Part shown: piece after piece, positions 12,064 through 23,167 of the stretch
Position numbering within the stretch: the first letter of the stretch is position 1
How the letters are laid out: each line of letters begins with the position of its first letter
NCBI GenBank assembly: GCA_021229015.1
Contig: CM037791.1
Span: 620,001-684,000 of the forward strand
DNA: 64,000 nt
From: Solen grandis
Taxonomy: Eukaryota > Mollusca > Bivalvia > Adapedonta > Solenidae
Direction: 5' to 3'
Notes under the pieces: generated by a model
The model's database searches: none
What the model saw: the letters and a program-made list of their open reading frames with translations, nothing else
What the model was told of the DNA's origin: nothing
Position numbers and translations under genes: made by a program

Positions 12064-13762
12064 ACATGAGGGCCCGAGCCATTCTCCCTGAGTCCATGCT
12101 ACAACTGTTACAGGTTTAACAGACAAGAATTCTGATATAATCATCTTAAACATTTTGCCTGACATACTACACAAAATATACACTGGCCTATGTTCAAGAA
12201 ACTAGTGCGGAATTTATCTCCAAAGGCCCATGATTTGTACAATCTTGGTAATAAACCATAAGATGATGCTTCATACCAAATATCTAATCTCTAGGCCTTA
12301 TGGATTCATAGAAGAAGATTTTTAAAGATTTTCCTATATAACTCTATGTAAAACAAGTGACCCCTGGTGCGGGGTCATTTATCACCATAGGGCTATGATT
12401 TGTACAATCTTGGTAATGGCCCATAAGATGATGCTACATACCAAATATCTAAGCTCTAGGCCTAATGGATTCATAGAAGAAGATTTTTAAAGATTTTCCT
12501 ATATAACTCTATGTAAAACAAGTGACCCCTGGTGCGGGGTCATTTATCATCTTAGGGCTATGATTTGTACAATCTTGGTAATGGCCCATAAGATGATGCT
12601 ACATACCAAATATCTAAGCTCTAGGCCTAATGGATTCATAGAAGAAGATTTTTAAAGTTTTTTCTATATAACTCTATGTAAAACAAGTGACCCATGGTGC
12701 GGGGTCATTTATCACATAGGGTAATGATTTGTACAATCTTGGTAATGAACCATAAGATGATGCTTCATACCAAATATCTAATCTCTAGGCCTTATGGATT
12801 CATAGAAGAAGATTTTTAAACATTTTCCTATATAACTCTATGTAAAACAAGTGACCCCTGGTGCGGGGGCATTTATCACTGTAGGGCTATGATTTGTACA
12901 ATCTTGGTAATGAACCATAAGATGATGCTACATACCAAATATCTAATCTCTAGGCCTTATGGATTCATAGAAGAAGATTTTTAAAGCTTTTCCTATATAA
13001 CTCTATGTAAAACAAGTGACCCCTATTGCGGGGGCATTTATCACCGTTTGGCTATGATTTGAACAATCTTGGTAATGAACCATTAGATGATGCTACATAT
13101 GAAATATCTAAGCTCTAGGCCTTATGGATTCATAGAAGAAGATTTTTAAAGTTTTTCCTATATAAATCTATGTTAAACAAGTGACCCCTGGTGCGGGGGC
13201 ATTTATCACCATAGGGCATGATTTGAACAATCTTGGTAATGAACCATAAGATGATGCTACATACCAAATATCTAAGCTCTAGGCCTAATGGATTCATAGA
13301 AGAAGATTTTTAAAGTTTTTCCTATATAACTCTATGTAAAACAAGTGACCCATGGTGCGGGGTCATTTATCACCATAGGGCTATGATTTGTACAATCTTG
13401 GTAATGGCCCATAAGATGATGCTACATACCAAATATCTAAGCTCTAGGCCTTGCAGTTTTGCAGAAGAAGATTTTCAAAGTTTGCATTTTTAAAATCTAT
13501 TTTTAGCTCCTGTGACCTACTTTTTTAACCAATCTGAATAATTTGTACAACTTTGATAGAGGGCATCATAAGGATGATTCCTGTGAAGTTTGGTCAAAAT
13601 CCCTTCAGCGGTTCATGAGGAGATGTTGTTTAAAGCAAATTGTTGACGACGGACGGACGCACGCACGCACGCACGCACGCACGGACGACGGACGACGGAC
13701 GACGGACAAAAGGCGATCACAATAGCTCACCATGAGCACGTTGTGCTCAGGTGAGCTAAAAA
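12064..13762 (+). mobile_element. Pearl-like element with seven 164-165-bp repeats, inserted in the minisatellite
   Basis: Interrupts the 53-bp array, which resumes immediately after it. The core unit (phrases GATGATGCTACATACCAAAT, CTCTAGGCCTTATGGATTCA, AACAAGTGACCCCTGGTGCG, GATTTGTACAATCTTGGTAA) recurs with GCGGGG near 12370, 12534, 12699, 12863, 13028, 13193 and 13357: spacing 164-165 bp. After the core come CCTGTGAAGTTTGGTCAAAA, GAGGAGATGTTGTTTAAAGC, an ACGG/ACGC microsatellite (13650-13707), and a 3' hairpin with arms TGAGCAC/GTGCTCA and AGCTCACC/GGTGAGCT, ending CTAAAAA. The unit length and content resemble the ancient bivalve BIV160 satellite, from memory of that family. The 60-aa ORF at 13543-13725 is a translation of the microsatellite. 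Confidence 0.8.
12184..13500 (+). repeat. 164-165-bp tandem repeat (BIV160-like), ~8 units
   Basis: Core array of the element at 12064-13762. Adjacent units are nearly identical, far closer to each other than to the related ~160-bp units in the elements at 18143 and 23168, which suggests recent local homogenisation or expansion. Confidence 0.85.
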
Positions 13763-14230
13763 CAATCTAACAACCAGGCTGAGAAATTATGGCTACCAAA
13801 GATCAACAACAAAAACATTCTAACTACCAGGCTGAGATATTATTGTACCATAGATCAACAACAAAAACAATCTAACAACCAGGCTGAGAATTATGGCTAC
13901 CAAAGATCAAGAACAAAAACATTCTAACTACCAGGCTGAGATATTATTGTACCATAGATCAACAACAAAAACAATCTAACAACCAGGCTGAGACGTTATA
14001 GCTACCAAAGATCAACAACAAAAACATTCTAACTACTAGGCTGAGATATTATTGTACCATAGATCAACAACAAAAACAATCTAACAACCAGCCTGAGACA
14101 TTATGGCTACCATAGATCAACAACAAAAACATTCTAACTACCAAGCTGAGATATCATGGCTATCATATATCAACAACAAAAACAATCTAACAATATGGGT
14201 ACCATATATCAACAACAAAAAATAAAAATA
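13758..14230. repeat. 53-bp minisatellite array, right block
   Basis: Continuation of the array at 9232-12063 after the inserted element: about nine units of the CAGGCTGAGA type, ending in shortened units near 14165-14230. The first unit resumes within the same ACAAAAACAATCTAAC phrase where the left block breaks off. Confidence 0.9.
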
Positions 14231-16463
14231 TAACTACCTGCATTTCAGCTAAAAGCCTTTATCAAGATCTATACCATTCTCTTAGTTGATGTATTTTCTT
14301 ATATCAACACATTCAACCATGTTGAAATCCCATTACTGATGGCTCTTTACATCTGATTTTCTTATGGTAGAAATTACAATATGTAAATATTCATACAAGA
14401 TTATTAATGCACAAAATTGAAAACAGATATTGTCTGGTTATAAAGATTTGGTATTTCTGGCACTCGGACAACCAGTCATTTCCAAGACAATTTGAAACAA
14501 AAAGACCATAATTCATTAGCATTTCATGATTCCATCATGCAACCCTTATGTGTCAGAATTTCAAGAAAATACTCTGAGAAACACTTCTGAATAATTCATC
14601 TTGTTTCAAACCTGACACAATTTCATATGGGAATTTCATGAGGGACATTCATCATTAAAGATAAATTGCACCAAACTGCTACACATGACAAGGTTTGTTT
14701 TCCCTTTTTTCATTTCCCTTCAATTTGAAATCATTTGCATGTCAACTCAGAAGAAAACACCAGAAATTTTAAAACCCAAAATGCTGTTGCGTAAAAGAAA
14801 AAAAATATCCTTTTTCAAAATTATTACAGCAATTGGTTTTGACACACTGTTACTTGACAAATTTGTCAAAAAATACAGAGGATACTGATGAATGTTGTGT
14901 TATTCATTGTGTAAGAACCAGTCACAACATCTGTAGCAGAGTGGTAAGAATGTTGTCCCCCTTTCCATCGTAATCTGGGAGCCCTTATTCACTGTGCACA
15001 CAAGACTGATATTATTACCATGTCCAGTTCGATTTGAAGAGGGAGATAACAGTAAGAGTCAGGAAAGTGTTACTGAAGATGCTTCAGTGGAGAACAGTTT
15101 GCGTGAAGGTGAAGGCACTAAGCAAGGCAAGGCCATTGATGGCCAAGTGATGAAATTGCAATGAAGGACCTGATACCTCCCTGCTGAGGTCAGGCAGTCA
15201 GGTCCTTGCTGGTCAGTCCCTGACGAGAGCCTTACACAGGGTTGTCAAAATAAACTGATTGCCAATTAAAATTATTGGTTAAAATCATACTTTGATCAGT
15301 TAGTTTTGCAGAGAATTCAAGACCAACCTTTTGTATACACAGCAAATTAGAGACTTTTTTTTTGTATATGTTATTTTATTGTAGACAAAACATTTAAACA
15401 TTCCGCACTTCAAGTTTGTTTACATTGACACCGGCGAACACAAGATCTCAGTGCACTGTGATTATCGATTGGCCAGTTATATTAACTTGTCCAATCAGCT
15501 TCCCAGTTCTCATGTTTGGTAATAATTAAGCAGTCTAATAACAATAATCTTGGTGTGTACATTTGTACCGGTACGTTTCATACTGCTACTTTTCGTACGT
15601 GTTTAACTTTTGAATACAGAAAAGATAGGCTTCCAGCATTATTTTTTGATGAAAAAGATGAAATAAGTGGCTGATTTGAGTGATACAACCCAGAATCCAA
15701 TGAATTCAAATTTGAAAAGTGTAACATTACCACTAAAAACTATTATGTTACAAATGACTTAACTACATGATAGTTTTGAGCGTTAATGTCACTTTAAAGA
15801 CATTTTTCAAACCCAGATTAAAATAGTTAAGTCTGATAAAAATTGTAACCAGCAGAGTAGCATCATCTTTAGCAAAAACAACTCAGTAGGAAGAAACCTT
15901 ATTTGGTCCAAATAAGGTTTTATCTGTTTCTTAAGTTCTATATTTTTCAGATGGAAATAGATTGCTATATGCATTCAATATATTTTAAGATTATTTTTTG
16001 AAATACTTGTTTTTGATGCATTGCAAAGAAATGATTAACATTTAAATACAGTTCATGTGGGTCAGTTTGGACTGTAAATTAAACATGGCAGAATAAAATT
16101 AAAAAATAATGCTTACTTGTTTGTTACAAAGTTTACTGCATATAATTACAATTGGTAAGAAATGAACTAATTCATTTCATTGTGGAATTGAATTTTGGCA
16201 AATTATTTTCCTCATATTTCCAGATATTAAACACATTTTACAACTTATTTTGTTTAACAGAATGAAAGAAAATCATGCAAGGAGAGGCTTCCAAAGTACC
16301 TTAAAATGTTCAATTGCTTTTTTTCTGCCGGGGGCTTGGTGCCCCTGGACCCACAAAGGGCCTAGGCGGCCCCCTTGACCCTTGCCTAACCTGTTACTTT
16401 TCAAATACAATCGCCTACTCTGACACATTTTGACAACCTGCTACAGTATACTTGGCATCACAG
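14231..16463. other. Mostly unique sequence; weak SINE-like and GC-rich patches
   Basis: No gene is clear. Around 14925-14990 TAGCAGAGTGGTAAG resembles a tRNA A-box, but no B-box follows at the right spacing. From about 14993 an acidic reading frame with EEGDNSKSQESVTEDASVEN runs to a stop near 15154; it could be an exon remnant but has no recognisable domain. A GC-rich patch at 16323-16385 (GGGGGCTTGGTGCCCCTGGA) stands out from the AT-rich surroundings and resembles a common invertebrate dispersed repeat. Confidence 0.35.
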
Positions 16464-16637
16464 GGATGTTTAGAAGACAGGCAACTGAGTGAAACAGAGG
16501 CTGTGGCCTTACAGTGGTTATGGAAAGAAAGAGAGAGTAGCTATAGGCAGCTCAACCAGTCCTTGGCCAAGAATGGTCATCTCTTGATTGGCACAACTCT
16601 GAGGGATGTTTTTAACTACGCCAAAACATGTCATTAA
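16464..16637 (+). CDS. Candidate terminal exon of an unidentified host gene
   Basis: An open frame of 57 codons follows a possible splice acceptor (CTTGGCATCACAG at 16451-16463) and ends at a TAA. The peptide begins GCLEDRQLSETEAVALQWLW and ends RDVFNYAKTCH; it is charged, mixed in composition and lacks the low complexity of random AT-rich ORFs here. There is no ATG at its start, which fits an internal or terminal exon better than a single-exon gene. I do not recognise a family. No matching upstream exon was identified, and it could equally be a pseudogene fragment. Confidence 0.25.
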   Translation, partial: GCLEDRQLSETEAVALQWLWKERESSYRQLNQSLAKNGHLLIGTTLRDVFNYAKTCH

Positions 16638-16783
16638 GGAGCAGTCCACCTGATGTTAAAATACAGACTTAAGGAGATTGAGGAATTACAGCTCACAGGA
16701 TTGTGGCTGACCTGCAGGTGCTAGGCGGATGTGACAGTGTGGTATATGGCATGATACTACAGTAAGACAACACCATCATTTAG

Positions 16784-16899
16784 ACAAGAGGGCCATGATG
16801 GCCCTAAATTGCTCACCTGAATTCAACTGTTAAAGAGAAAATGTTTAAGTAAGAATAAAATTGCACATGATATATAGTAGTTAAGAAACAAAGGGTCAA

Positions 16900-16900
<1 letters not shown>
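16784..16900 (+). mobile_element. Pearl-like element, 5' end, interrupted by a LINE
   Basis: Starts with the palindrome AGAGGGCCATGATGGCCCT then AAATTGCTCACCTGAATTC, the 5' end of the family. It breaks off at the AGTA repeat (16901) that forms the tail of the LINE fragment. The element appears to continue at 18002 (GGATCCAATTAATTTTTATA, CTTGGTAG) on the other side. Confidence 0.6.
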
Positions 16901-16930
<30 letters not shown>

Positions 16931-18001
16931 TGTTTTATTAAAGTGACATGTGTTATACAATATACATATTGATGAAAAAAAAGCAATTCAAACACCCGGC
17001 CCCATGGGCCTATAAGTCACTGTTGGGACATACAAACATAATAAATTCAACAGAAAATATCACATGTAAATATGAAAGATAAGATGGACACTGATTTTTT
17101 TAAAATGAATTGATACATACATAAAAAAAATTCAAAAATTCGGTTTATGCATAAAGTAGCTTGCGTCTTAAGACAAATGCATACACAAGAAACTTGGCAG
17201 TTTTTCTTGTATGTTCGTCTAAAAGGAAGGCTATCTTCTCAGCAACAGATTTCTGAATAAATGAAGAATTATATAAAAAAAACTTTGAAAATATAATCCC
17301 TTATATGTTTAAATCTATCACATTCAAGTATAAAAAGAGTCTCTGTTTCAATATCACCGTTTTTACAAAATAAACACAAACGATCCTCTACCCGTTCGTT
17401 TACATAATGACCAGTCTAAATTCTAAGCGGTAAAATGCCGCAGCGAAATTGTGACACAATAGACCTTTCACGCTTTGAAATGTTTAGCAAAACATATTTT
17501 TCCGTGACAAATTCAGTTTTGAAATTTTTGTAAGTGCGTAATTTGGCACAATTATTGACAGTGTTTTTCCAAAGACCAGTGTAATAGTCAGTAATTCGAT
17601 TGTTTCACTGAATGAATATCTACCTGTAGTTTATTGTCATAACAATCCTGCATATTAAGAGTGAGAAAAATAGATTTGATATCTGAACACCAATTATTAT
17701 AGCACATAGTATAATTCCAAGTCAAATAAACGCTTCGTGATCCTGTTCTGTCTCATTGATACAAGCCTATTCCAATACCGTACGATGTTTATCCAACGGC
17801 GGTATTGACATGGGAGCCAACCGACGTCGCCAGTGATAGCAGCAATAGGTGTGAAACGATGCACGCCTAAAAAGTACCGTATGGCATGGTGTTGTAAGTT
17901 TTCACAAGACTGATAGCGTTTGTATCCCCATACACTGGAACAATATTCTAAGATAGGCACAATACAACTTTTATACAGTTTGTCATATGTATTAATGGCC
18001 A
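16901..18001 (-). mobile_element. LINE 3' end (non-LTR retrotransposon, 5'-truncated)
   Basis: Minus-strand 3' end of a LINE, terminating in a (TTAC)n tail (16901-16929 as AGTA on +), as expected for some non-LTR elements. It includes the post-RT part of ORF2 and a C-terminal Cys motif, described in the separate entry. Being 5'-truncated and inside a pearl-like element, it is a typical dead-on-arrival insertion. Confidence 0.75.
17380..18001 (-). pseudogene. LINE ORF2 C-terminal region, broken
   Basis: A 101-codon open frame (18002 down to 17697) reads MAINTYDKLYKSCIVPILEY then CSSVWGYKRYQSCENLQHHA, the thumb/connection region that follows the reverse transcriptase palm in Jockey-group and related LINEs. 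After a stop, further reading downstream gives CGILPLRI, a TAG, TGHYVNERVEDRLCLFC and ETLFILEC, matching the C-terminal CxxC...C zinc-like motif of such ORF2 proteins. The palm domain is absent (5' truncation), and stops and frame changes show it is not functional. As a family, these proteins nick target DNA and reverse transcribe the element RNA. Confidence 0.75.
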
Positions 18002-18140
18002 TGTTTTTTTGATGGATCCAATTAATTTTTATAATCTTGGTAGCAAGTCACCCGAGAAACATCTGTGCAAAAAAAAGTTAGAATTCAGCCAGTAATTTTG
18101 AACAAGAAATTTTTTCAAAATACTATGATTATGCACATAA
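18002..18140 (+). mobile_element. Pearl-like element, middle part of interrupted copy
   Basis: Carries GGATCCAATTAATTTTTATA, ATCTTGGTAGCAAGTCACC and ACATCTGTGCAAAAA, phrases of the family core. It sits between the LINE and the start of the next full element at 18143, so it looks like the continuation of the copy that begins at 16784. Confidence 0.5.
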
Positions 18141-18142
18141 GA

Positions 18143-19720
18143 ACAAGAGGCCCTAAATCGCTCACCTGAGATAAATAGGTTGACCCAAGGAACATCTGTA
18201 CCAATTTATTTTAAAATCTGGCCAGTAGTTTTGAAGAAGATGATTTTTAAAGTTTTCATATTTTTTTTCTTTTTGTTGCCATGGCAACCAGAATTTTATA
18301 TGGATCAAGTTTATTTTAGGATCTTTTGTGGAGGTTGACCCAAGGATCATTCCTGCCAAGTTTAATCAAATTCTGTCCAGTGGTTTCAGAGGAAATGTTG
18401 ACTAAAGTTTTCCCTATATACATATAAGGCAAATAAGCCCCGTCCCTGGCGGCCATGTTTTTTACGGATCGGAAAATTTTTAGCAACTTTGGTAGAGGTT
18501 GACCCAAGGAACATCTGTACCAATTTATTTTAAAATCTGACCAGTAGTTTTGAAGAAGATGATTTTTAAAGTTTTCATATTTTTTTTTCTTTTTGTTGCC
18601 ATGGCAACCAGAGTTCTACATGGATCAAGTTTATTTTAGCAACTTTTGTGAAGGTTGACCCAAGGATCATCCCTGCCAAGTTTAATCAAATTCTGTCCAG
18701 TGGTTCCAGAGGAGATGTTGTTTAAAGGTTTCTCTATATACATATAAGGCAAAAAAGCACCGCCCCTGGCGGCCATGTTTTTTTACGGATCAGAAAATTT
18801 TTAGCAACTTTGGTAGAGGTTGACCCAAGGAACATCTGTACCAATTTATTTTAAAATCTGGCCAGTAGTTTTAAAGAAGATGATTTTTAAAATTTTCTTT
18901 CCTTTTTCTTTTTGTTGCCATGGCAACCAGAGTTCTACATGGATCAAGTTTATTTTAGCAACTTTTGTGAAGGTTGACCCAAGGATCATCCCTGCCAAGT
19001 TTAATCAAATTCTGTCCAGTGGTTTCAGAGGAGTTGTTGTTTAAAGTTTTCTCGATATACATATAAGGCAAATAAGCCCTGCCCCTGGCAGCCATGTTTT
19101 TTTACGGATCGGAATAATTTTAGCAACTTTGGTAGAGGTTGACCCAAGGAACATCTGTACCAATTTATTTTAAAATCTGGCCAGTAGTTTTGAAGAAATG
19201 ATTTTTAAAGTTTTCAATTTTTTTTCTTTTTTTTTTATTTTAGCAACTTTTGTGAAGGTTGACCCAAGGATCATCCATGCCAAGTTTAATCAATTTCTGT
19301 CCAGTGGTTTCAGAGGAGATGTTGTTTAAAGGTTTCTCTATATACATATAAGGCAAATAAGCCCCACCCCTGGCGGCCATTTTTTTTTTAAGATCGGAAT
19401 AATTTTAGCAACTTTGGTAGAAGTTGACCCAAGGAACATCTGTACCAAATTATTTTGAAATCTGGCCAGTAGTTTTGAAGGAGATGATTTTTAAAGTTTT
19501 CAAATTATTTTTCTTTTTGTAGCCATGGCAACCAGAGTTCTTCATGTAGAGCCTCACCCAAGGAACATTCCTGCCAAGTTTCATTAAATTCTGTCCAGCG
19601 GTTTCAGAGGAGATGTCGTTTAAAGCAAATTGTTGACGACGGACGACGCACGACGGACGACGACGGACGAAGGGCGATCACAAAAGCTCACCTTGAGCAG
19701 GTGCTCAGGTGAGCTAAAAA
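18143..19720 (+). mobile_element. Pearl-like element, complete, ~1.6 kb, with five ~319-bp dimeric repeats
   Basis: 5' end: ACAAGAGGCCCTAAATCGCTCACCTGAG. The core unit start ACATCTGTACCAA recurs at 18192, 18511, 18832, 19151 and 19436, giving spacings of 319, 321, 319 and 285 bp. Each ~319-bp unit is itself two related ~160-bp halves (compare GGTTGACCCAAGGAACATCT with GGTTGACCCAAGGATCATCC, and AGTAGTTTTGAAGAAGATG with AGTGGTTTCAGAGGAGATG). It ends with CAAATTGTTGACGACGGACG, the ACGG stretch, GCGATCACAAAAGCTCACC and a hairpin finishing GGTGAGCTAAAAA. ORFs inside are translated repeats. Confidence 0.85.
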
Positions 19721-20053
19721 CAGGCTCTGCCCCTGGTGGCCATGTTTTTTGATCGATCCAAATAATTTTTACAATCTTGATAGAGAGTGACCAAAGGAAG
19801 ATCTGTGCAAAAATATTTTAAAATCCCGTTGGTACTTTTAGAGAAGAAGATTTTTTAAGTATTCACATTTTTCCCATTTTAGTTGATACGGCAACCAGAT
19901 TTTGGCATGGAATTTAATTCCTTGAAAAACTTTGGAAGAGGACCACCAAAGAAACATTCCTGTAATTGGCCCTGTAGTTTAGGAGGAGATGTCATTTAAA
20001 TTAAATGTTGATGGTGGATGACAGACAATCATTTGGTCACAATAGCTCACCTT
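19721..20053 (+). mobile_element. Pearl-like element, 3' remainder of interrupted copy
   Basis: Directly after the complete element comes CAGGCTCTGCCCCTGGTGGC, CAACCAGATTTTGGCATGG, GAGGAGATGTCATTTAAATT, TGATGGTGGATGACAGACA and CACAATAGCTCACCTTTGG, i.e. a core unit and a decayed 3' end. Most simply it is the tail of the older copy (16784, 18002) into which the 18143-19720 copy inserted. Confidence 0.5.
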
Positions 20054-20184
20054 TGGAAAAGGTCATTGAATTACTGAAATAATGATGGAATGCTTAATCA
20101 AATAAATAAATCATTTTGTGGAGATAAAACTAAAGTGAGGTTTCTTAAAGACTATTAAACATAGATCTTCAGAGATGAGTGAAT

Positions 20185-20514
20185 GTGATCAGTCATGTTT
20201 GTTTATTGGGTTAACGTCTCACCAACAGTATTTCAGTAATTTGGAGACAATGTCTACTTGAGACAGATATAGTCCTGCCACACTGCAGTATTATGCCATG
20301 AGCATGTGGTATGATACCACACCCAGTCACATTATCGTGGCACCGGACTAACCCATCCTGGAACTAACCTTATAATTATACAGTTAGCTTCAAACATTTG
20401 GGAGCTATACCAGTATCATTTTTTATGTCACGGCTGGGGATCGAATTCACATCCTCCCTCTCCAGAGGCAAATGCTCTAACCACTTGGCAACCAGGGACG
20501 GTGATCAGTCATGT
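20185..20514 (-). mobile_element. tRNA-derived SINE with perfect 14-bp target-site duplications
   Basis: The SINE body is 20199-20500, flanked by GTGATCAGTCATGT at 20185-20198 and 20501-20514. On the minus strand it begins at 20500 with a tRNA-like head: A-box-like TTGCCAAGTGGTTAG and B-box-like GAATTCGATCCCC. A central domain follows (TGTCTCAAGTAGACATTGTC region, CTGAAATACTGTTGGTGAGA) and a TTTG-type 3' end (ACAAACA). RNA polymerase III would transcribe it; LINE machinery would mobilise it. The same central domain appears at 26840-27137. Confidence 0.8.
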
Positions 20515-20792
20515 GAGAGAACACAGAAATGATAAGTCTAATTATAGATTAAATCATTCTTAATGAAGTTTTATACCATTTGTATTATTATAGTCTGTCG
20601 TGGAGAAACCACCCATTCTTTTACAATGATGGAATGTCGCATTTGGTGACCATGTGTTTGTAGATGGATACTGACAGAGGTAACACACACAGATTTCAAT
20701 TCTTTAAGTTAATGACCATCTGTGAACAAGATGCTTTTAAAGAAGAGAAACAGAAAACTTCAAAACTGTTGGACATTTACTCAAATCTATTC

Positions 20793-20967
20793 ACCCAAGG
20801 ATCATCCCTGCCAAGTTTAATCAAATTCTGTCCAGCAGTTTCAGAGGAGATGTCGTTTAATTAAAGCAAATTGTTGACGACGGACAACTCACAATGCACA
20901 AAGACAGACGCAGGGTGATCACAAAAGCTCACCTTGAGCACATAGTGCTCGCAGGTGAGCTAAAAAT
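20793..20967 (+). mobile_element. Pearl-like element, 3' fragment
   Basis: CACCCAAGGATCATCCCTGC through AATTCTGTCCAGCAGTTTCA, AAATTGTTGACGACGGACA, a decayed microsatellite, then AAAAGCTCACCTTGAGCAC and GTGCTCGCAGGTGAGCTAAAAA (hairpin arms). The 5' part is missing. Confidence 0.7.
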
Positions 20968-21618
20968 GCATTGTGCCTGTTTTTAGGTTCATAGTCTGGC
21001 AAAAATCTCACAAACATTGTAAATCCTTCACAGATTAATTGAAAAACATGTTTGTCTAGAAAAGTAGAATCTGATATTTTTGCACACAAAAAACATACAC
21101 ATTCAGCCTTTACATTATAAGAATGGAAACCTATGGTGACCCATAGCGCCTGAATAAAACTATATCATTATGCAAAAATATAAATGCAAGATGAATCTGA
21201 GACCACAAGACTTTTAAAGTAGAGGCCAGACATGTCTCTTATACTTGGGGTTTTTACTGCGGTCTGACAAATCGCAGGAACACATCTCCATAAAGCAAAG
21301 TCTTACAGAAGATTAAATTCTTCCAAATGAGTGCCTCAGCTGGAAAGTGAAAAACACTTTCCCAATTAACTGGCGTGAACCGCATGTCAGAAAATTCAAT
21401 CTTGAATACTGATAGAGTGTGAGCCAGTCAGGATGGTACAGCTGGTTTGGGACTTCTATGGCCTCTGGAATGTTTTTTTTTTTCTTTTTGAATCTCTCGT
21501 CTTTGATTCTAATGAGAAATCTGGCTTTAAACTATTCAGATGATCCATCTCTCAAACTTGTTTATCAAGAAAATGAAGTTTAAGACATTTGAAAGCCATT
21601 AAATAATCAAGATTCTCA
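20968..21618. other. No gene supported
   Basis: Unique-looking sequence. On the minus strand around 21250-21440 an open stretch with good-looking splice signals exists (acceptor-like TTTTTCACTTTCCAG at ~21345-21362, donor-like GTAAGAC at ~21303), but only a 33-bp segment lies between them and no product can be recognised. Confidence 0.3.
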
Positions 21619-22491
21619 ACAAGAGGGTAAAGATGACTCACCTGACTACAATTGCTCTTCATTCCTTATCTGGCCTTATTTCAAGATGATAGAGAATGGG
21701 GTTTAATACTATATTCTTGGGGATTATGTGTCATTTTCTTGATTTAAGGGGGAAAAAAAAATCCTGTGGTATTTAACAAATTTGAGAAAACTGCATGAAG
21801 TTTTTTTGTTTTTTTTTAATGGAAATGTCACCTATGAAAAGCCCCTGATAAAGAAGGGGAAAAAATAGCTTATCATGCGATATCCATCATAAATAGTTCT
21901 GGCTGAGAGATTATGGCCATAAAAAATATCATAAAGTTTTATCAAGATTGCATGATAAATGATTAATGAGTGAAGATGATCATTAAAAGGCTATACCTCT
22001 AAAGCTAACCTTGCATTATCAAGGCAATAGATTAATAGAGTATGGTCATAAACATTGTCTCAAGTTCAGATGAGAATGATTAATAAATTCTCATAATAGA
22101 GTACAAATGTAATAACAAAGTGAAATAAATCATTTTTTTTTTCAATTTTTTTTTTTAAACTTTTTTTTAGGTAATTCAATTCACTCTTTACTGTATAGTG
22201 CATTATCAGCTGTAATCAAACAATAAATTAATTAAAGCCATTGAATTGTCTCCAAATTTGATGTTATGTTAACTAGACGCTAAAGTGTAAACATATGGCA
22301 GTTAATTTATCTTGGAAAATTCTGGGGACGTAACTCATGACACTGTCCCTAAGTTTGATAAAGTCAACTCAAAAAACAAAGATGCATGAGGGAAAAAACA
22401 CTAAATGTGAAAAACAGATGGATGCTGGACAATACCAATAATCCTAAAAGTTAACCCTAATGACTTTTGGGACCAGGTGAGCTGAAAAAAT
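21619..22491 (+). mobile_element. Possible strongly decayed pearl-like element
   Basis: The ends fit the family: CAAGAGGGTAAAGATGACTC then ACCTGACTAC at the start, and GGGACCAGGTGAGCTGAAAA at the end. The interior has only faint similarity (GATGGATGCTGGACAATACC where a microsatellite is expected) and T-runs, so this call is tentative. Confidence 0.4.
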
Positions 22492-23167
22492 TTGATAAAA
22501 GGCATTAATCTGATTATTTTGTTGAGCAGTGAATTAAGTTAAATAAACATCAAAGAAAGATCTTCTCGGTTATCAGCAATAATCAATACTTGTATAAACT
22601 ATTCTTTCCCTTTCATTGCTGTTAAACCATTAAGCATATTGGCCCTAAGGTCTTTCCTGATCAACTGAATTTGAAAGAAACAAAAACAATCCTCACTGTA
22701 AAACTAAATCAAGAATTATTACATTTAAAGAACATGTTTATTCAATGTGAAACTATTTAAATCTTTGATGGCTATAGTGACTCACTTTTCACTATATATA
22801 TCAAAACAGCCTAGCAAACAACTGAAAGGAATAAATAACACAAAAACAACAGCAACAAAGTATATAAAAATTAACAATAATTTAACAAATAATATACCAT
22901 AAAACTTTCACTGAAACGCCCCCAGAGCTTTGTAATCTAATGTTACAAAAGAAACTGTAAATCAACATCTGTCACCCAACATCCATTTGCACAAAAATGC
23001 ATGTTTAAAATGGCTATAAAGCATATACAAATATAGCAATTTTATTAACGCATATTGAAATTTAATAATTTCTTGTTTACTATGTAGATAGCATTACGGT
23101 ACTTCACCATCCACAATTCAAGGTCATTTAAGTAATTTTATTACCATGGTTTGTCATTTTATCTAAA
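22492..23167. other. No feature seen
   Basis: AT-rich unique sequence between two elements. Confidence 0.45.

Noticed and set aside
13543..13725. 60-aa ORF with RTHARTHART repeats
   Set aside because: Generated by the ACGC/ACGG microsatellite of a pearl-like element.
9232..14230. Regular ~53-bp repeats considered as a CRISPR-like array
   Set aside because: Units are contiguous with no unique spacers, the genome is eukaryotic, and there are no cas genes.
18162..19044. ORFs containing LPWQQKEKK or TQGTSVPIYF, also at 23195-23967
   Set aside because: The same peptides recur in every core repeat on both strands; they are translated non-coding repeat.
20455..20505. tRNA gene on the minus strand
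   Set aside because: A- and B-box-like motifs are present but it is the head of a SINE with target duplications, with no folding acceptor stem. The same applies to 653-715, 27085-27137 and 47140-47210.
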